Shown here in pieces: positions 1-7,919 of a DNA stretch of 64,000 nt; the first letter of the stretch is position 1, and every line of letters starts with the position of its first letter. A program made the position numbers and the translations under genes. The DNA lies in the NCBI RefSeq assembly GCF_014196625.1, contig NZ_JACIDZ010000005.1, positions 1 to 64,000 on the forward strand, given 5' to 3'. Under the pieces are notes generated by a model. The model did no database searches. It saw only the letters and a program-made list of their open reading frames with translations, and had not been told where the DNA came from. This DNA is from Martelella radicis. GTDB taxonomy: Bacteria; Pseudomonadota; Alphaproteobacteria; Rhizobiales; Rhizobiaceae.

Positions 1-1
1 C

Positions 2-82
2 ATGATCATCGCAATCGCACGAAAAATCCTAACCCTTGCAAACGCAATGCTAAGAGATCAGACCATGTACAAACCAGCCTGA
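2..82 (+). mobile_element. C-terminal end of an IS110-family transposase (partial)
   Basis: The reading frame is open from the left edge and ends in TGA at 80-82. The visible residues (…IAIARKILTLANAMLRDQ…) match the typical C-terminus of IS110/IS116/IS902 (transposase_20) proteins, where an ARKLL-x-x-x-NA-x-x-RD pattern closes the protein. Only about 26 codons are in the window, so the DEDD catalytic domain and the serine motif cannot be seen. The family has no long terminal inverted repeats, which agrees with none being visible here. The right boundary of the element is probably near position 107, where a chromosomal repeat resumes. The identification rests on a short tail and is recalled, not searched. 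Confidence 0.55.
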
Positions 83-157
83 ACAGGTACAAAACGATAC
101 AGTTGCCAGGGCCAAATAGTGAGGGACAATCCCCCTTCAGGCACTCTCACAAAAAAA

Positions 158-192
158 CGGCCCTGGACCCCGGCTCAAGGCCGGGGTGACGG
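158..192 (+). repeat. Dispersed palindromic repeat, copy A
   Basis: The unit runs CGGCCCTGGACCCCGG…TGACGG and contains a perfect CCCCGGC-TCAA-GGCCGGGG type hairpin (168-186). Two further copies lie between rbfA and infB (50916-50949 inverted, 50997-51031 direct). It is a dispersed extragenic palindrome of the kind common in alphaproteobacteria. Confidence 0.8.
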
Positions 193-244
193 AGAACGGA
201 GCGCAGGCCTGTCACATCAACAACAGGCTTTGCAAGCAGTTTGA

Positions 245-269
245 AGGCGCCTTGCGGGGCGCCTTTTTC
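245..269 (+). terminator. Rho-independent terminator
   Basis: The stem AGGCGCC / GGGCGCCT is followed by TTTTT. No complete gene precedes it inside the window, so it probably ends a transcript that starts left of position 1. Confidence 0.75.
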
Positions 270-434
270 ATTTTCCACGACAGGGGCATGCAAACCAAAA
301 GTGACGATCGTTGACTTTCGTCACAAAGTGCGTATTAAACGTACGTGAACCCGCCAGCCCGCCACGGCACCTCCCGTCGTGTCACTTTGAAAATGCGGAT
401 GACTGGTCCCGTAGTTCGTCAGAAGACCTTTTCA

Positions 435-1649
435 ATGAAACACGTGAATACGCTGACCATGGCGGTCGGGCTGGGCGCAATCACCGCGCTTGCCCCGCTT
501 GCAACCGACATGTATCTCCCTGCCCTCCCCCTGATCGCCAACGACCTTGCCGCAAGCGACGGGGAAATTTCTTATTCCGTCATGACCTTTTTTGCCGGCT
601 TCACCATTGGCCAGCTTTTCTATGGCCCGATCTCGGACAAGACCGGCCGCAAGCCGATGGTTTATGTGGCGGTAGCCCTTTTCATCCTCGGCTCGCTCGG
701 CACCATGTTGTCGCAATCGGTCGAAGCCATGCTGGTCTGGCGCCTCATTCAGGGGCTCGGCGGCTCTGTCGGCATGGTGACCTCGATGGCCATGGTGCGA
801 GACCTCTATACCGGTCAGACCGCAGCGAAACTGTTGGCGATCATCATGATGATCACGGGCCTTGCGCCGATCATCGCGCCGATCGTCGGGAGCCTGATCC
901 TGCTCGTCTCGGGATGGCGGGCAATCTTCGCCTTCTTTGCGATCTTCGGTCTGTTCAGCCTCGCCTATATCCGTTTTGCGGTGCCTGAAACGCGCATGGC
1001 TGAGCTCAGGCAGCACAGCCGCCCCGGCCATGCCGTCATTCATTACGCAAGGCTCCTGACCAGTTCGCACTTCATCCCGTTTGCCGGCACGCTGGCGCTC
1101 GCACAGGGGGGCTTCTTTGCCTATGTCGGAGGATCGTCGGCGGTCTTCATCAACCTCAAGGGTCTGTCGCCGCAGATGTTCTCGCTCGCCTTCGGCGTCA
1201 ACGCCATCGGCATGGCGATCGGCGCACAGGGCGGCGCGCGGCTGATCGGGCCGCTCGGCGCGCGTAATGTGGCGCGCATCGCCGCTTCCGCCTATGCGCT
1301 CTCTCTGATCGCGCTGCTTGGCATCGAGTTGACGATCGGCGCGAACCTCTGGGTGATGATGGTGTTGTTCTTCATCGCGATGACGGCGATGGGCGCGATC
1401 CTGACCAATTGCAACATGCTGGCAATGGAAGCCCACGGGCAGATCGCGGGCGTTGCGGCAGCGCTTGCCGGCGCTCTCGGATTTGGACTTGGGGCAGTCG
1501 GCTCTGGCCTTGTCAGCGCCTTTGCCGATGGTACGGCAGTGCCGCTTCTCGCGATCATGGCCGCGTTTGCGACGCTGGCTGCGCTCGTCGCGCTGACATC
1601 GTTCGGAAGCGAGGTGGTGCATCCCATGGCGCACAGGCAGCACCAATGA
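435..1649 (+). CDS. Bcr/CflA-type MFS multidrug efflux transporter
   Basis: This is a 404-residue inner-membrane drug:proton antiporter of the Bcr/CflA (DHA1) group. The N-terminus holds the family pattern ATDMYLPALP in the first membrane helix, and the loop between helices 2 and 3 has motif A (GPISDKTGRKPM). About 12 hydrophobic segments follow to the end. The ATG at 435 was chosen because the family homology begins directly after it; a GTG at 345 and an ATG at 393 are in frame but would add a polar, unrelated tail. The gene stands alone and is followed by a hairpin at 1659-1703. The exported substrate cannot be predicted. Confidence 0.9.
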   Translation: MKHVNTLTMAVGLGAITALAPLATDMYLPALPLIANDLAASDGEISYSVMTFFAGFTIGQLFYGPISDKTGRKPMVYVAVALFILGSLGTMLSQSVEAMLVWRLIQGLGGSVGMVTSMAMVRDLYTGQTAAKLLAIIMMITGLAPIIAPIVGSLILLVSGWRAIFAFFAIFGLFSLAYIRFAVPETRMAELRQHSRPGHAVIHYARLLTSSHFIPFAGTLALAQGGFFAYVGGSSAVFINLKGLSPQMFSLAFGVNAIGMAIGAQGGARLIGPLGARNVARIAASAYALSLIALLGIELTIGANLWVMMVLFFIAMTAMGAILTNCNMLAMEAHGQIAGVAAALAGALGFGLGAVGSGLVSAFADGTAVPLLAIMAAFATLAALVALTSFGSEVVHPMAHRQHQ

Positions 1650-1658
1650 GAACCGGAA

Positions 1659-1703
1659 CGCGCCGGCAGACGGCTTTGTTCCCCGTCGGCGCGCCTTTAT
1701 TTT
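1659..1703 (+). terminator. Likely terminator after the MFS gene
   Basis: CGCGCC-GGCA-GACGG pairs with CCGTC-GGCGCG with a small bulge, and is followed by CCTTTATTTT. The bulge and impure T tract make it weaker than the others in the window. Confidence 0.5.
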
Positions 1704-1717
1704 GAGGAATTTTCCGG

Positions 1718-1761
1718 TTGTCGACGGAGCTCTTCGTCCCTATGTATTTGGCAATCGCCAA
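1718..1761 (+). promoter_or_regulatory. sodB promoter with overlapping dyad
   Basis: TTGTCG (1718-1723), 17 bases, then TATGTA (1741-1746) fits a vegetative sigma promoter at ideal spacing. Immediately after the -10 lies TTGGC-AATC-GCCAA (1748-1761), a short perfect dyad placed at the expected start of transcription. It could be an operator or the first hairpin of the leader. Confidence 0.45.
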
Positions 1762-1794
1762 TTACCTATTCGGCTGCCAAAAGGAGTATTGAAG

Positions 1795-2397
1795 ATGGCT
1801 TTTGAACTTCCGGAACTGCCTTACGCCTACGACGCGCTCGCCCCCTACATGTCGGCTGAGACGCTCGAATTCCACCACGACAAGCACCACAACACCTATG
1901 TGACCACCGGCAACAAGCTGGCGGAAGAAGCCGGCCTCGGCAACCTTCCGGTCGAGGAAGTCATGGTCAAGGCATACGGCTCCAACCAGCCGCTCTTCAA
2001 CAATGCCGCACAGCACTTCAACCATCTGCACTTCTGGAAGTGGATGAAGAAGGACGGCGGCGGCACCAAGCTGCCGGGCGCGCTCGAAAGCGCGATTTCT
2101 TCCGATCTCGGCGGCTATGACAAGTTCAAGGCCGATTTCATCGCCGCAGGCGTCGGCCAGTTCGGTTCGGGCTGGGCATGGCTCGCCGTCAAGGACGGCA
2201 AGCTTGAAATCATGAAGACCCCGAACGGCGAAAACCCGGTCGTCCACGGCGCCAAGCCGATCCTCGGCGTCGACGTGTGGGAGCACTCCTACTATATCGA
2301 CTACCGTAATGCGCGTCCGAAATATCTCGAAGCCTTCGTCGACAGCCTCGTCAACTGGGACTATGTCCTAGAACTCTACGAAGGCGCCACGAAGTAA
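1795..2397 (+). CDS. sodB: Superoxide dismutase, Fe/Mn type
   Basis: The enzyme converts superoxide to oxygen and hydrogen peroxide in the cytoplasm. The 200-residue protein is full length. The four metal ligands are visible by family alignment: His27 (in TLEFHHDKHH), His77 (in AAQHFNH), Asp160 and His164 within the signature DVWEHSYY. The ATG at 1795 has a strong AAGGAG at 1781-1786; an in-frame start at 1702 would add 31 unrelated residues. The gene is monocistronic, with its own promoter and a strong terminator at 2423-2449. Whether iron or manganese is used cannot be fixed from sequence alone; the N-terminal FELPELPYAYDAL is SodB-like. Confidence 0.97.
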   Translation: MAFELPELPYAYDALAPYMSAETLEFHHDKHHNTYVTTGNKLAEEAGLGNLPVEEVMVKAYGSNQPLFNNAAQHFNHLHFWKWMKKDGGGTKLPGALESAISSDLGGYDKFKADFIAAGVGQFGSGWAWLAVKDGKLEIMKTPNGENPVVHGAKPILGVDVWEHSYYIDYRNARPKYLEAFVDSLVNWDYVLELYEGATK

Positions 2398-2422
2398 GTC
2401 TTCGTCTGTGACGGATTGCGAG

Positions 2423-2449
2423 AGCCCGGCCTTAGCGCCGGGCTTTTTG
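2423..2449 (+). terminator. sodB terminator
   Basis: The stem AGCCCGGC / GCCGGGCT with a CTTAG-type loop is followed by TTTTT. It also separates sodB from the convergent ribE. Confidence 0.9.
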
Positions 2450-2454
2450 CTTCT

Positions 2455-3084
2455 TCAGACCTTGCCGGCAAGCCCCGGCAGCACCCGCGCCACCGTGCGC
2501 TCGATCACATCGACCATCACCATGGTCTGATGATCGACCTCGATGTTCAGACAGTCGCCGGCCTTGTAGCGGGAAAACGTCGTCTGACGCAGCGTCTCGG
2601 GAATGAGATTGATGGTGAAGAGGTTCTCCTCCACATCGGCCACCGTCAGGCTGCAGCCGTTGACCGCCAGAAAGCCGCGCGGAAAGACGTATTTCGCCCA
2701 GTCTTCGGGCACGCGGAAGCGGATGAAGGCCTTGTCCTGGGCGGTCGAAATCTCTTCCAGCACCGCCGTCGTCGCCACATGGCCTGCAATCGGGTGGCCG
2801 CCGTTCTCGTCGGTCATCTTGGCCGAACGCTCGACATTGACACTCTGCCCCGCTTCAAGGTTTCCAAGATTGGTGCGCTCCAGCGTTGCGTTCATCGCGT
2901 CAAAGGTGACGTTCTGTCCCTCAATGCCGGTGACCGAAAGGCAGGTGCCCTCGATATTGACGCTGGCGCCGAGCTTCAGGTCGACAAGCAGGTCATCCGT
3001 GAAGGTGACGGTAAAGGTCTTGCCGCCCGGATAGGCAGCGATATCCGCAAGCGGACGGACGGCCTGGACAATGCCGGTATACAT
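2455..3084 (-). CDS. ribE: Riboflavin synthase alpha subunit
   Basis: Riboflavin synthase dismutates two molecules of 6,7-dimethyl-8-ribityllumazine to riboflavin and 5-amino-6-ribitylaminouracil. The 209-residue protein shows the two lumazine-binding repeats: MYTGIVQ at the N-terminus with EGTCLSV, and NGCSLTV with GHPIAGHV in the second half. The ATG at 3084 is preceded by AGAGG on the coding strand. The gene lies alone, 103 bp downstream of the TfoX-like gene on the same strand, and is not next to ribD or ribH here. It is convergent with sodB. Confidence 0.95.
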   Translation of the reverse strand: MYTGIVQAVRPLADIAAYPGGKTFTVTFTDDLLVDLKLGASVNIEGTCLSVTGIEGQNVTFDAMNATLERTNLGNLEAGQSVNVERSAKMTDENGGHPIAGHVATTAVLEEISTAQDKAFIRFRVPEDWAKYVFPRGFLAVNGCSLTVADVEENLFTINLIPETLRQTTFSRYKAGDCLNIEVDHQTMVMVDVIERTVARVLPGLAGKV

Positions 3085-3187
3085 GGGTCTTGCCTCTTCT
3101 TATGCGATCGGCGGTGGCGGCAATATGGCCAGCGGCAGGAACGAAGGCAAGAGCGCCCGGCGGCAACACACTGTCCATCGAGAGCGC

Positions 3188-3532
3188 TCAGGCCTTCGGC
3201 GGCAGCGAGAAGGCGTTTGCGAGCGCAATCGACACCCACTCGTCGAAAACCGGATCGGCCAGGTCATCGGCATCGAGGTAATAGAAGCCGCTCATCTTTC
3301 GTCCGCCATGGACCATCGGTTCCGGCTGCCCCAGGCGCGCTGCCGCCTCGGCATTATCCTTGCCGACGCGAAAGAGAAAGCGTCCCTCGCCGGCCTTGCT
3401 GCGACTGGCGGCGGCGACCATGTGACCGTTGACGAGAAAGCAGAGCCCGCCGAACATCTTCTTTTCGCTGACACCTTCCAGCCCTTCCAGCCGGTGGCGC
3501 AGACGGGCCGCCAGTTCCTCGTCGATCGCCAT
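3188..3532 (-). CDS. TfoX/Sxy N-terminal domain protein
   Basis: A 114-residue protein made up of a single TfoX N-terminal domain. The diagnostic stretch is KKMFGGLCFLVNGHM near residues 23-38, followed by the conserved central FRVGK. Proteins with this domain alone are widespread in alphaproteobacteria and their role is not established; the competence function known for full-length Sxy/TfoX should not be assumed. The start lies only 4 bases after the stop of the SDR gene, so the two are almost certainly co-transcribed. Confidence 0.85.
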   Translation of the reverse strand: MAIDEELAARLRHRLEGLEGVSEKKMFGGLCFLVNGHMVAAASRSKAGEGRFLFRVGKDNAEAAARLGQPEPMVHGGRKMSGFYYLDADDLADPVFDEWVSIALANAFSLPPKA

Positions 3533-3536
3533 GGCC

Positions 3537-4421
3537 TCAGTCTTTCAGCTCCTTCGGCGTGCCCGACAGAAAGTCGATGAAGGCGTGGTAGTAATCGGGA
3601 TGCCAGCGCGACAGCGGCGGTCGGTTTTCAACGATGTCGCCCATCGCCCACATCATCCGCTTCTCGTCCGTCTCCCGGTCCACCTCGCCATCCGGGCAGA
3701 GAATGTAGAAATCGCCGGCCTCCAGGCTTTTCAGCATGAAATCGACCGTCTGCTCCGGCGTCCAGGCGCCTTCCGGCTTCTCGGTGCGCCCGCCTGCCGT
3801 CAGCGGGGTGAAGACGAAGCCGGGGATCAGGAGATGCGCCTCGACCTTGCAGTTCTCCCGGTTTCTCAGATCATGCTGCAGCGCTTCGGTGAACGCCTTC
3901 ACGCCGGCTTTCGAGACATTATAGGCCGGGTTGCCGGGCGGCGTGGTGATGCCCTGTTTCGAACCGGTATTGATGATCAGGGCCGGTTCGCCATGCGCGA
4001 TCATGCCGGGGGTAAAGATGCGTGTACCGTTGATCACGCCCAGAAGATTGACGTCGATGATCCGGTCCCAGGGCATCTGCTTGCCGAGAATATCGGTTTC
4101 GGGCTGGATGCCGGCATTGTTCATCAGCACATTGACCTTGCCGAAGGCCTGAACCGCGGCGCATTCGAGTTCTTCCAGCGCAGAGAGGTCGGAAACATCG
4201 GCGGCATAGGTCAACGCCTTGGTGCCCTTCTTCTCCGCAAGGGCTGCCAGTTCCGCGCCCGCCGCCTTCAGCTTCTCGCTCTTCATGTCCGCGATCATCA
4301 CATTCATGCCGAGACCGATGAAAGCCTTGGCCGCGGCGAACCCGATGCCCGAGGCTCCCCCGGTGATAACGGCGGAATTGCCTTCCTTCAGCGCGGGGTG
4401 CTGCGCTTGTTTCTGGCTCAT
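3537..4421 (-). CDS. Short-chain dehydrogenase/reductase
   Basis: A 294-residue classical SDR oxidoreductase. Visible are the cofactor-binding TGGASGIG near the N-terminus, NNAG, the catalytic Ser in INTGS, and YNVSK containing the Tyr-x-x-x-Lys pair. An Asp near the end of the second strand (IADMKS) suggests NAD preference. The ATG at 4421 is chosen because GGGAGG lies 6 bases upstream; the ATG at 4427 abuts that site and a start at 4508 has no support. It heads an operon with the TfoX-like gene and is divergent from argG. The substrate is unknown. Confidence 0.9.
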   Translation of the reverse strand: MSQKQAQHPALKEGNSAVITGGASGIGFAAAKAFIGLGMNVMIADMKSEKLKAAGAELAALAEKKGTKALTYAADVSDLSALEELECAAVQAFGKVNVLMNNAGIQPETDILGKQMPWDRIIDVNLLGVINGTRIFTPGMIAHGEPALIINTGSKQGITTPPGNPAYNVSKAGVKAFTEALQHDLRNRENCKVEAHLLIPGFVFTPLTAGGRTEKPEGAWTPEQTVDFMLKSLEAGDFYILCPDGEVDRETDEKRMMWAMGDIVENRPPLSRWHPDYYHAFIDFLSGTPKELKD

Positions 4422-4641
4422 GGTCATCCTCCCATTGTCGTCAGGCAGCCTTTCGCCACCCCCGAACCGACGCCCATTCAACAAGGGCCCGGTCCTTTTA
4501 TCGCGCATGTCGACTTCACCGGAACACGCGCCGGTTCTTGGCTAACTGTTTTCGAGTTGAACGGCACTGTCAATCTGCAAATTCGCCGAGACGACAAGTG
4601 CAAAGTCGCCTTCCGCACGGGTTTTCCTTGCGTGGCGCTTG

Positions 4642-4664
4642 AAAGCCGCTAAAACGGCTCGAAA
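4642..4664 (+). promoter_or_regulatory. Small hairpin in the argG leader
   Basis: AGCCG-CTAAAA-CGGCT lies 35-50 bases ahead of the argG start. The 276-base SDR-argG spacer shows no clear -35/-10 pair by eye. The hairpin is short and may have no function. Confidence 0.25.
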
Positions 4665-4697
4665 CATGCCAAACAGCAGATGGACTTGATTAAGACA

Positions 4698-5918
4698 ATG
4701 GCAACGCACAAAGACGTCAAGAAGGTCGTGCTCGCCTATTCCGGCGGCCTCGACACCTCGATCATCCTCAAATGGCTCCAGACCGAATTCGGCGCTGAGG
4801 TCGTGACCTTCACCGCCGACCTCGGCCAGGGCGAGGAACTGGAACCGGCCCGCCTGAAGGCGGAACAGGCCGGCGTGAAGGAAATCTTCATCGAGGACGT
4901 GCGCGAGGAATTCGTCCGCGATTTCGTCTTCCCGATGTTCCGCGCCAATGCCGTCTATGAGGGCGTTTACCTGCTCGGCACGTCGATTGCCCGGCCGCTG
5001 ATCTCCAAGCGCCTGATCGAGATTGCCAAGGAAACCGGCGCCGACGCGATTGCCCACGGCGCGACCGGCAAGGGCAATGACCAGGTCCGTTTCGAGCTCT
5101 CGGCCTATGCGCTGAACCCCGACATCAAGATCATCGCGCCGTGGCGTGACTGGACCTTCAAGAGCCGCACCGACCTTCTGGAATTTGCCGAACAGCACCA
5201 GATCCAGATCGCCAAGAACAAGCGCGGCGAAGCGCCCTTCTCCGTCGACGCCAACCTGCTGCATTCGTCTTCCGAAGGCCGCGTGCTGGAAGATCCGGCC
5301 ATCGAGGCGCCGGAATATGTGCATATGCGCACCGTCTCGCCGGAAGCCGCCCCCGACAAGCCCACGATCATCAAGATCGGCTTTGAAAAGGGCGATGCCG
5401 TTTCCATCAACGGCGAGCGCCTGAGCCCGGCGACGCTGCTGGCCAAGCTCAACGACCTTGGCCGCGACAACGGCATCGGCCGTCTCGATCTGGTCGAAAA
5501 CCGGTTCGTCGGCATGAAATCGCGCGGCGTTTACGAAACGCCCGGCGGCACGATTCTTCTGGCCGCGCACCGCGCCATGGAAAGCATCACGCTGGACCGG
5601 GGCGCCGCGCACCTGAAGGACGAGCTGATGCCGAAATATTCCGAGCTGATCTATTACGGCTTCTGGTTCTCGCCCGAGCGCTACATGCTGCAGGCGGCCA
5701 TCGACAAGAGCCAGGAACATGTGGAAGGCGAAGTGACGCTGAAGCTCTACAAGGGCAATGTGATCGTCACCGGCCGCGAAAGCGACAAGTCGCTCTATTC
5801 CGAAGCCCTCGTCACCTTCGAGGACGACCACGGCGCCTATGACCAGAAGGACGCTGCCGGCTTCATCAAGCTGAACGCCCTGCGGCTCAGAACGCTCGCC
5901 AAGCGCGACAAAGGCTGA
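4698..5918 (+). CDS. argG: Argininosuccinate synthase
   Basis: ArgG joins citrulline and aspartate with ATP to form argininosuccinate, the penultimate step of arginine synthesis. The protein is about 406 residues, the normal length. The ATP pyrophosphatase loop AYSGGLDTS is at residues 13-21 and the nucleotide-binding [13 protein letters not shown] motif lies near residue 117. Two in-frame ATGs (4680 and 4698) are possible and neither has a clear Shine-Dalgarno; 4698 ([11 protein letters not shown]) fits the length of rhizobial homologues better. A strong terminator follows at 5951-5975. Confidence 0.97.
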   Translation: MATHKDVKKVVLAYSGGLDTSIILKWLQTEFGAEVVTFTADLGQGEELEPARLKAEQAGVKEIFIEDVREEFVRDFVFPMFRANAVYEGVYLLGTSIARPLISKRLIEIAKETGADAIAHGATGKGNDQVRFELSAYALNPDIKIIAPWRDWTFKSRTDLLEFAEQHQIQIAKNKRGEAPFSVDANLLHSSSEGRVLEDPAIEAPEYVHMRTVSPEAAPDKPTIIKIGFEKGDAVSINGERLSPATLLAKLNDLGRDNGIGRLDLVENRFVGMKSRGVYETPGGTILLAAHRAMESITLDRGAAHLKDELMPKYSELIYYGFWFSPERYMLQAAIDKSQEHVEGEVTLKLYKGNVIVTGRESDKSLYSEALVTFEDDHGAYDQKDAAGFIKLNALRLRTLAKRDKG

Positions 5919-5950
5919 TCTCGCGATCAGACGCCCGGATTTGCAGAAAG

Positions 5951-5975
5951 GCGGGGCCACTGGCTCCGCTTTTTT
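5951..5975 (+). terminator. argG terminator
   Basis: GCGGGGCC-ACT-GGCTCCGC (one G-U pair) is followed directly by TTTTTTC. Confidence 0.85.
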
Positions 5976-6030
5976 CTTGTTGCCGGGTGGCGTATCCGTT
6001 CGGGCATTTGCCGCAATCGGTCTTCGCCGA

Positions 6031-7302
6031 TCAGGCAAGCGGTTCGGAGGCCTGGACGTCACCTTTCGGCGCTTCGTGTTCCACCGCCAGATGCGGTCGT
6101 TCGGCAATGCAGAGCGAGACATAGCTCAAGACCGCTATCGCACCCATTGTCGGCACGACAACCTGAAGGGCGAAGACGGGCGAGCCGATGGCCGCGGCAA
6201 TAATGCCGGTGACAAGACCTGCGCCCATTTGCATGAAGCCCATCAGCGCGGAGGCCGAGCCGGCGATTGCCGGGAACGGCAGCAATGCCGCGTTCATCGT
6301 ATAAGGCATTACGAAGGCGATGCCGAAGGCGAAACTTGCGACCGGAAGCATGACCGAAAGATAGCTGATCGGCAGGAACTCGATCGACACGGCAATTGCG
6401 GAAGCGCCGAAAGCGATGAAGAGCAGCCCGACCCTGACCAGGGAGCGGGAGGAAAAACGGCCAAGGGCAAAGCGGAACACCACGGAACCGACGAAATAGG
6501 ACCCGGTCTGCAGCATCATGCCCACGCCATATTGCGACGGCGTCAGGCCTGCGACCTTGATCAGCACGAAGGGCAGGATCGAGGCCAGCGCGTAAAGCGT
6601 GCCGGCAGAGGAAGCAATCAGAAGCGATGCGGCCATGAACCGTCCGCTTGCGAGAAGGCGGCCATAGGCCTTCAGCAAAGGCAGCGGCCGCGCCTTTTCT
6701 CGATCCGGCACCACGGTCTCCGACATCATGGTGATGAGGATGGCGGTGGAGGCCGCGCCGAAACCCGCCATTGTCAGGAAGATCGCCTTCCAGTCGAAGA
6801 CGGACAGGATAAGGCCCCCGATCGTGGGCGCGATGGCCGGGCCCACGGCGAGCACGATGCCGATCATGTTCATGATGCGGGCCGCGGGCTCGCCGGTAAA
6901 CTGGTCGCGGACAATGGCGCGCCCGACGGTCAGCCCGGCCGAGGCGCCGATGCCCTGGACCAGCCTTCCCAGAAGCAGCGAATTCACATCCCAGGCGAAG
7001 ACGGCGAGGAGGCTGCCGATCATGTAGACCATCAGGAAGCCGATCGCCGTCTTCCTGCGGCCGAAGGCGTCTGCAAGGGGCCCTGCGACCAGCATCGCGA
7101 AGGCGAACCCGCCGAAGAAGACGGAGAGCGACAGCTTGATCGCGGCATCCGTCGTGTCGAAGGCGATCGCAAGCGTCGGCATGGCTGGGGTATAGATGGC
7201 GAGCGAAAACGGGCCGAGCATGGTCATCATCGCGCCGATCAGGCTGGAGCGCCGCTCGCTCATCTTCGGCGTCGGTTGAGTCATTCCGTCAGTCATGGTC
7301 AT
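6031..7302 (-). CDS. Bcr/CflA-type MFS multidrug efflux transporter
   Basis: A 423-residue inner-membrane exporter of the DHA1 group with about 12 hydrophobic segments. The first helix contains FSLAIYTPAMPTLA and the loop after helix 2 has the MFS motif A form GPLADAFGRRKTA. The start at 7302 overlaps the marR stop by 4 bases (ATGA), so the two are translationally coupled and regulated together. A second ATG at 7296 is also possible. Together with MarR this forms a classical regulated efflux pair. The ligand is unknown. It is a different protein from the exporter at 435-1649, not a copy of it. Confidence 0.9.
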   Translation of the reverse strand: MTMTDGMTQPTPKMSERRSSLIGAMMTMLGPFSLAIYTPAMPTLAIAFDTTDAAIKLSLSVFFGGFAFAMLVAGPLADAFGRRKTAIGFLMVYMIGSLLAVFAWDVNSLLLGRLVQGIGASAGLTVGRAIVRDQFTGEPAARIMNMIGIVLAVGPAIAPTIGGLILSVFDWKAIFLTMAGFGAASTAILITMMSETVVPDREKARPLPLLKAYGRLLASGRFMAASLLIASSAGTLYALASILPFVLIKVAGLTPSQYGVGMMLQTGSYFVGSVVFRFALGRFSSRSLVRVGLLFIAFGASAIAVSIEFLPISYLSVMLPVASFAFGIAFVMPYTMNAALLPFPAIAGSASALMGFMQMGAGLVTGIIAAAIGSPVFALQVVVPTMGAIAVLSYVSLCIAERPHLAVEHEAPKGDVQASEPLA

Positions 7303-7748
7303 TCCTGCAAGCGCTGCGAGAAATTGCCGCGCATGGTCTTCAGCGCGGTTCGCAGCATCTGTTTTTCTTGGTCGGAAAGGCCCTCCTCAACCTCTTCGAT
7401 CAGTTCATCGGAGTGGCGCCGGATTGCGGATAAAACCGCGCCCGCGCGCCTGGTGGTGTGAATGCATTTCGCCCGACCGTCGTTCGGGTCGGAACGCCTT
7501 TCGATCAGTCCCGCCTTTTCCAGCCGATCAAGGTAGCGCGAGAGCGTCATCGGCTCGATGCCGAGTTCCTCGGCGATCTCGCTTTGCCTGGCGCCCTTGC
7601 GCGCGGCAATGCGCGAAAGCGCGCGCGCCTCGCCCGGTGTGACGCCAAGGCCCGCGGCGCCGATCCTGCGCTCGAAGGCGGCGCGGAACAGGCGTGCGAC
7701 ATCCGTCAGGAGGAAGCCAAGACGGTCGGCGTTGATTTCGCTATCCAT
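7299..7748 (-). CDS. MarR family transcriptional regulator
   Basis: A 149-residue winged-helix dimeric regulator. The recognition helix region reads RQSEIAEELGIEPMTLSRYLDRLEKAGLIERR (residues about 66-97), followed by the wing with DPNDGRAK. Such proteins repress neighbouring efflux genes until they bind a small phenolic or other ligand. The gene precedes and overlaps the MFS exporter, and a perfect 13-bp dyad lies 26 bases upstream of its start (7774-7786), which suggests autorepression of the operon. Confidence 0.92.
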   Translation of the reverse strand: MDSEINADRLGFLLTDVARLFRAAFERRIGAAGLGVTPGEARALSRIAARKGARQSEIAEELGIEPMTLSRYLDRLEKAGLIERRSDPNDGRAKCIHTTRRAGAVLSAIRRHSDELIEEVEEGLSDQEKQMLRTALKTMRGNFSQRLQE

Positions 7749-7773
7749 CGAAAACCCGGCAAATGCAATTTAA

Positions 7774-7786
7774 TAAGCTTTGCTTA
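7774..7786. promoter_or_regulatory. Candidate MarR operator
   Basis: TAAGC-TTT-GCTTA is a perfect dyad in an AT-rich patch between the marR start and the divergent oligopeptidase gene. Size and position match known MarR operators; binding itself is inference. Confidence 0.45.
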
Positions 7787-7919
7787 CTATTTCCGCTGAC
7801 GATCATCAAGCCCCGCTTTTTTCGATCGCAGCGAGACAGCCCCTTGTCAGAAGACCGGTGATGGCTCACACATCGAAAAGCCGCGCTTGCGGACAGGCAT
7901 GAGAACGGGAATGACGGTT

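Larger units (their letters stand above)
83..434. other. Intergenic region between IS110-type end and MFS gene
   Basis: No gene is seen. The stretch holds the probable right end of the IS110-type element (to about 107), the surviving part of a composite palindromic repeat (108-192) and a rho-independent terminator (245-269). The terminator probably closes transcription coming from the left. The last 90 bases before the MFS start are open in frame from a GTG at 345, but do not look like part of the protein. Confidence 0.6.
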
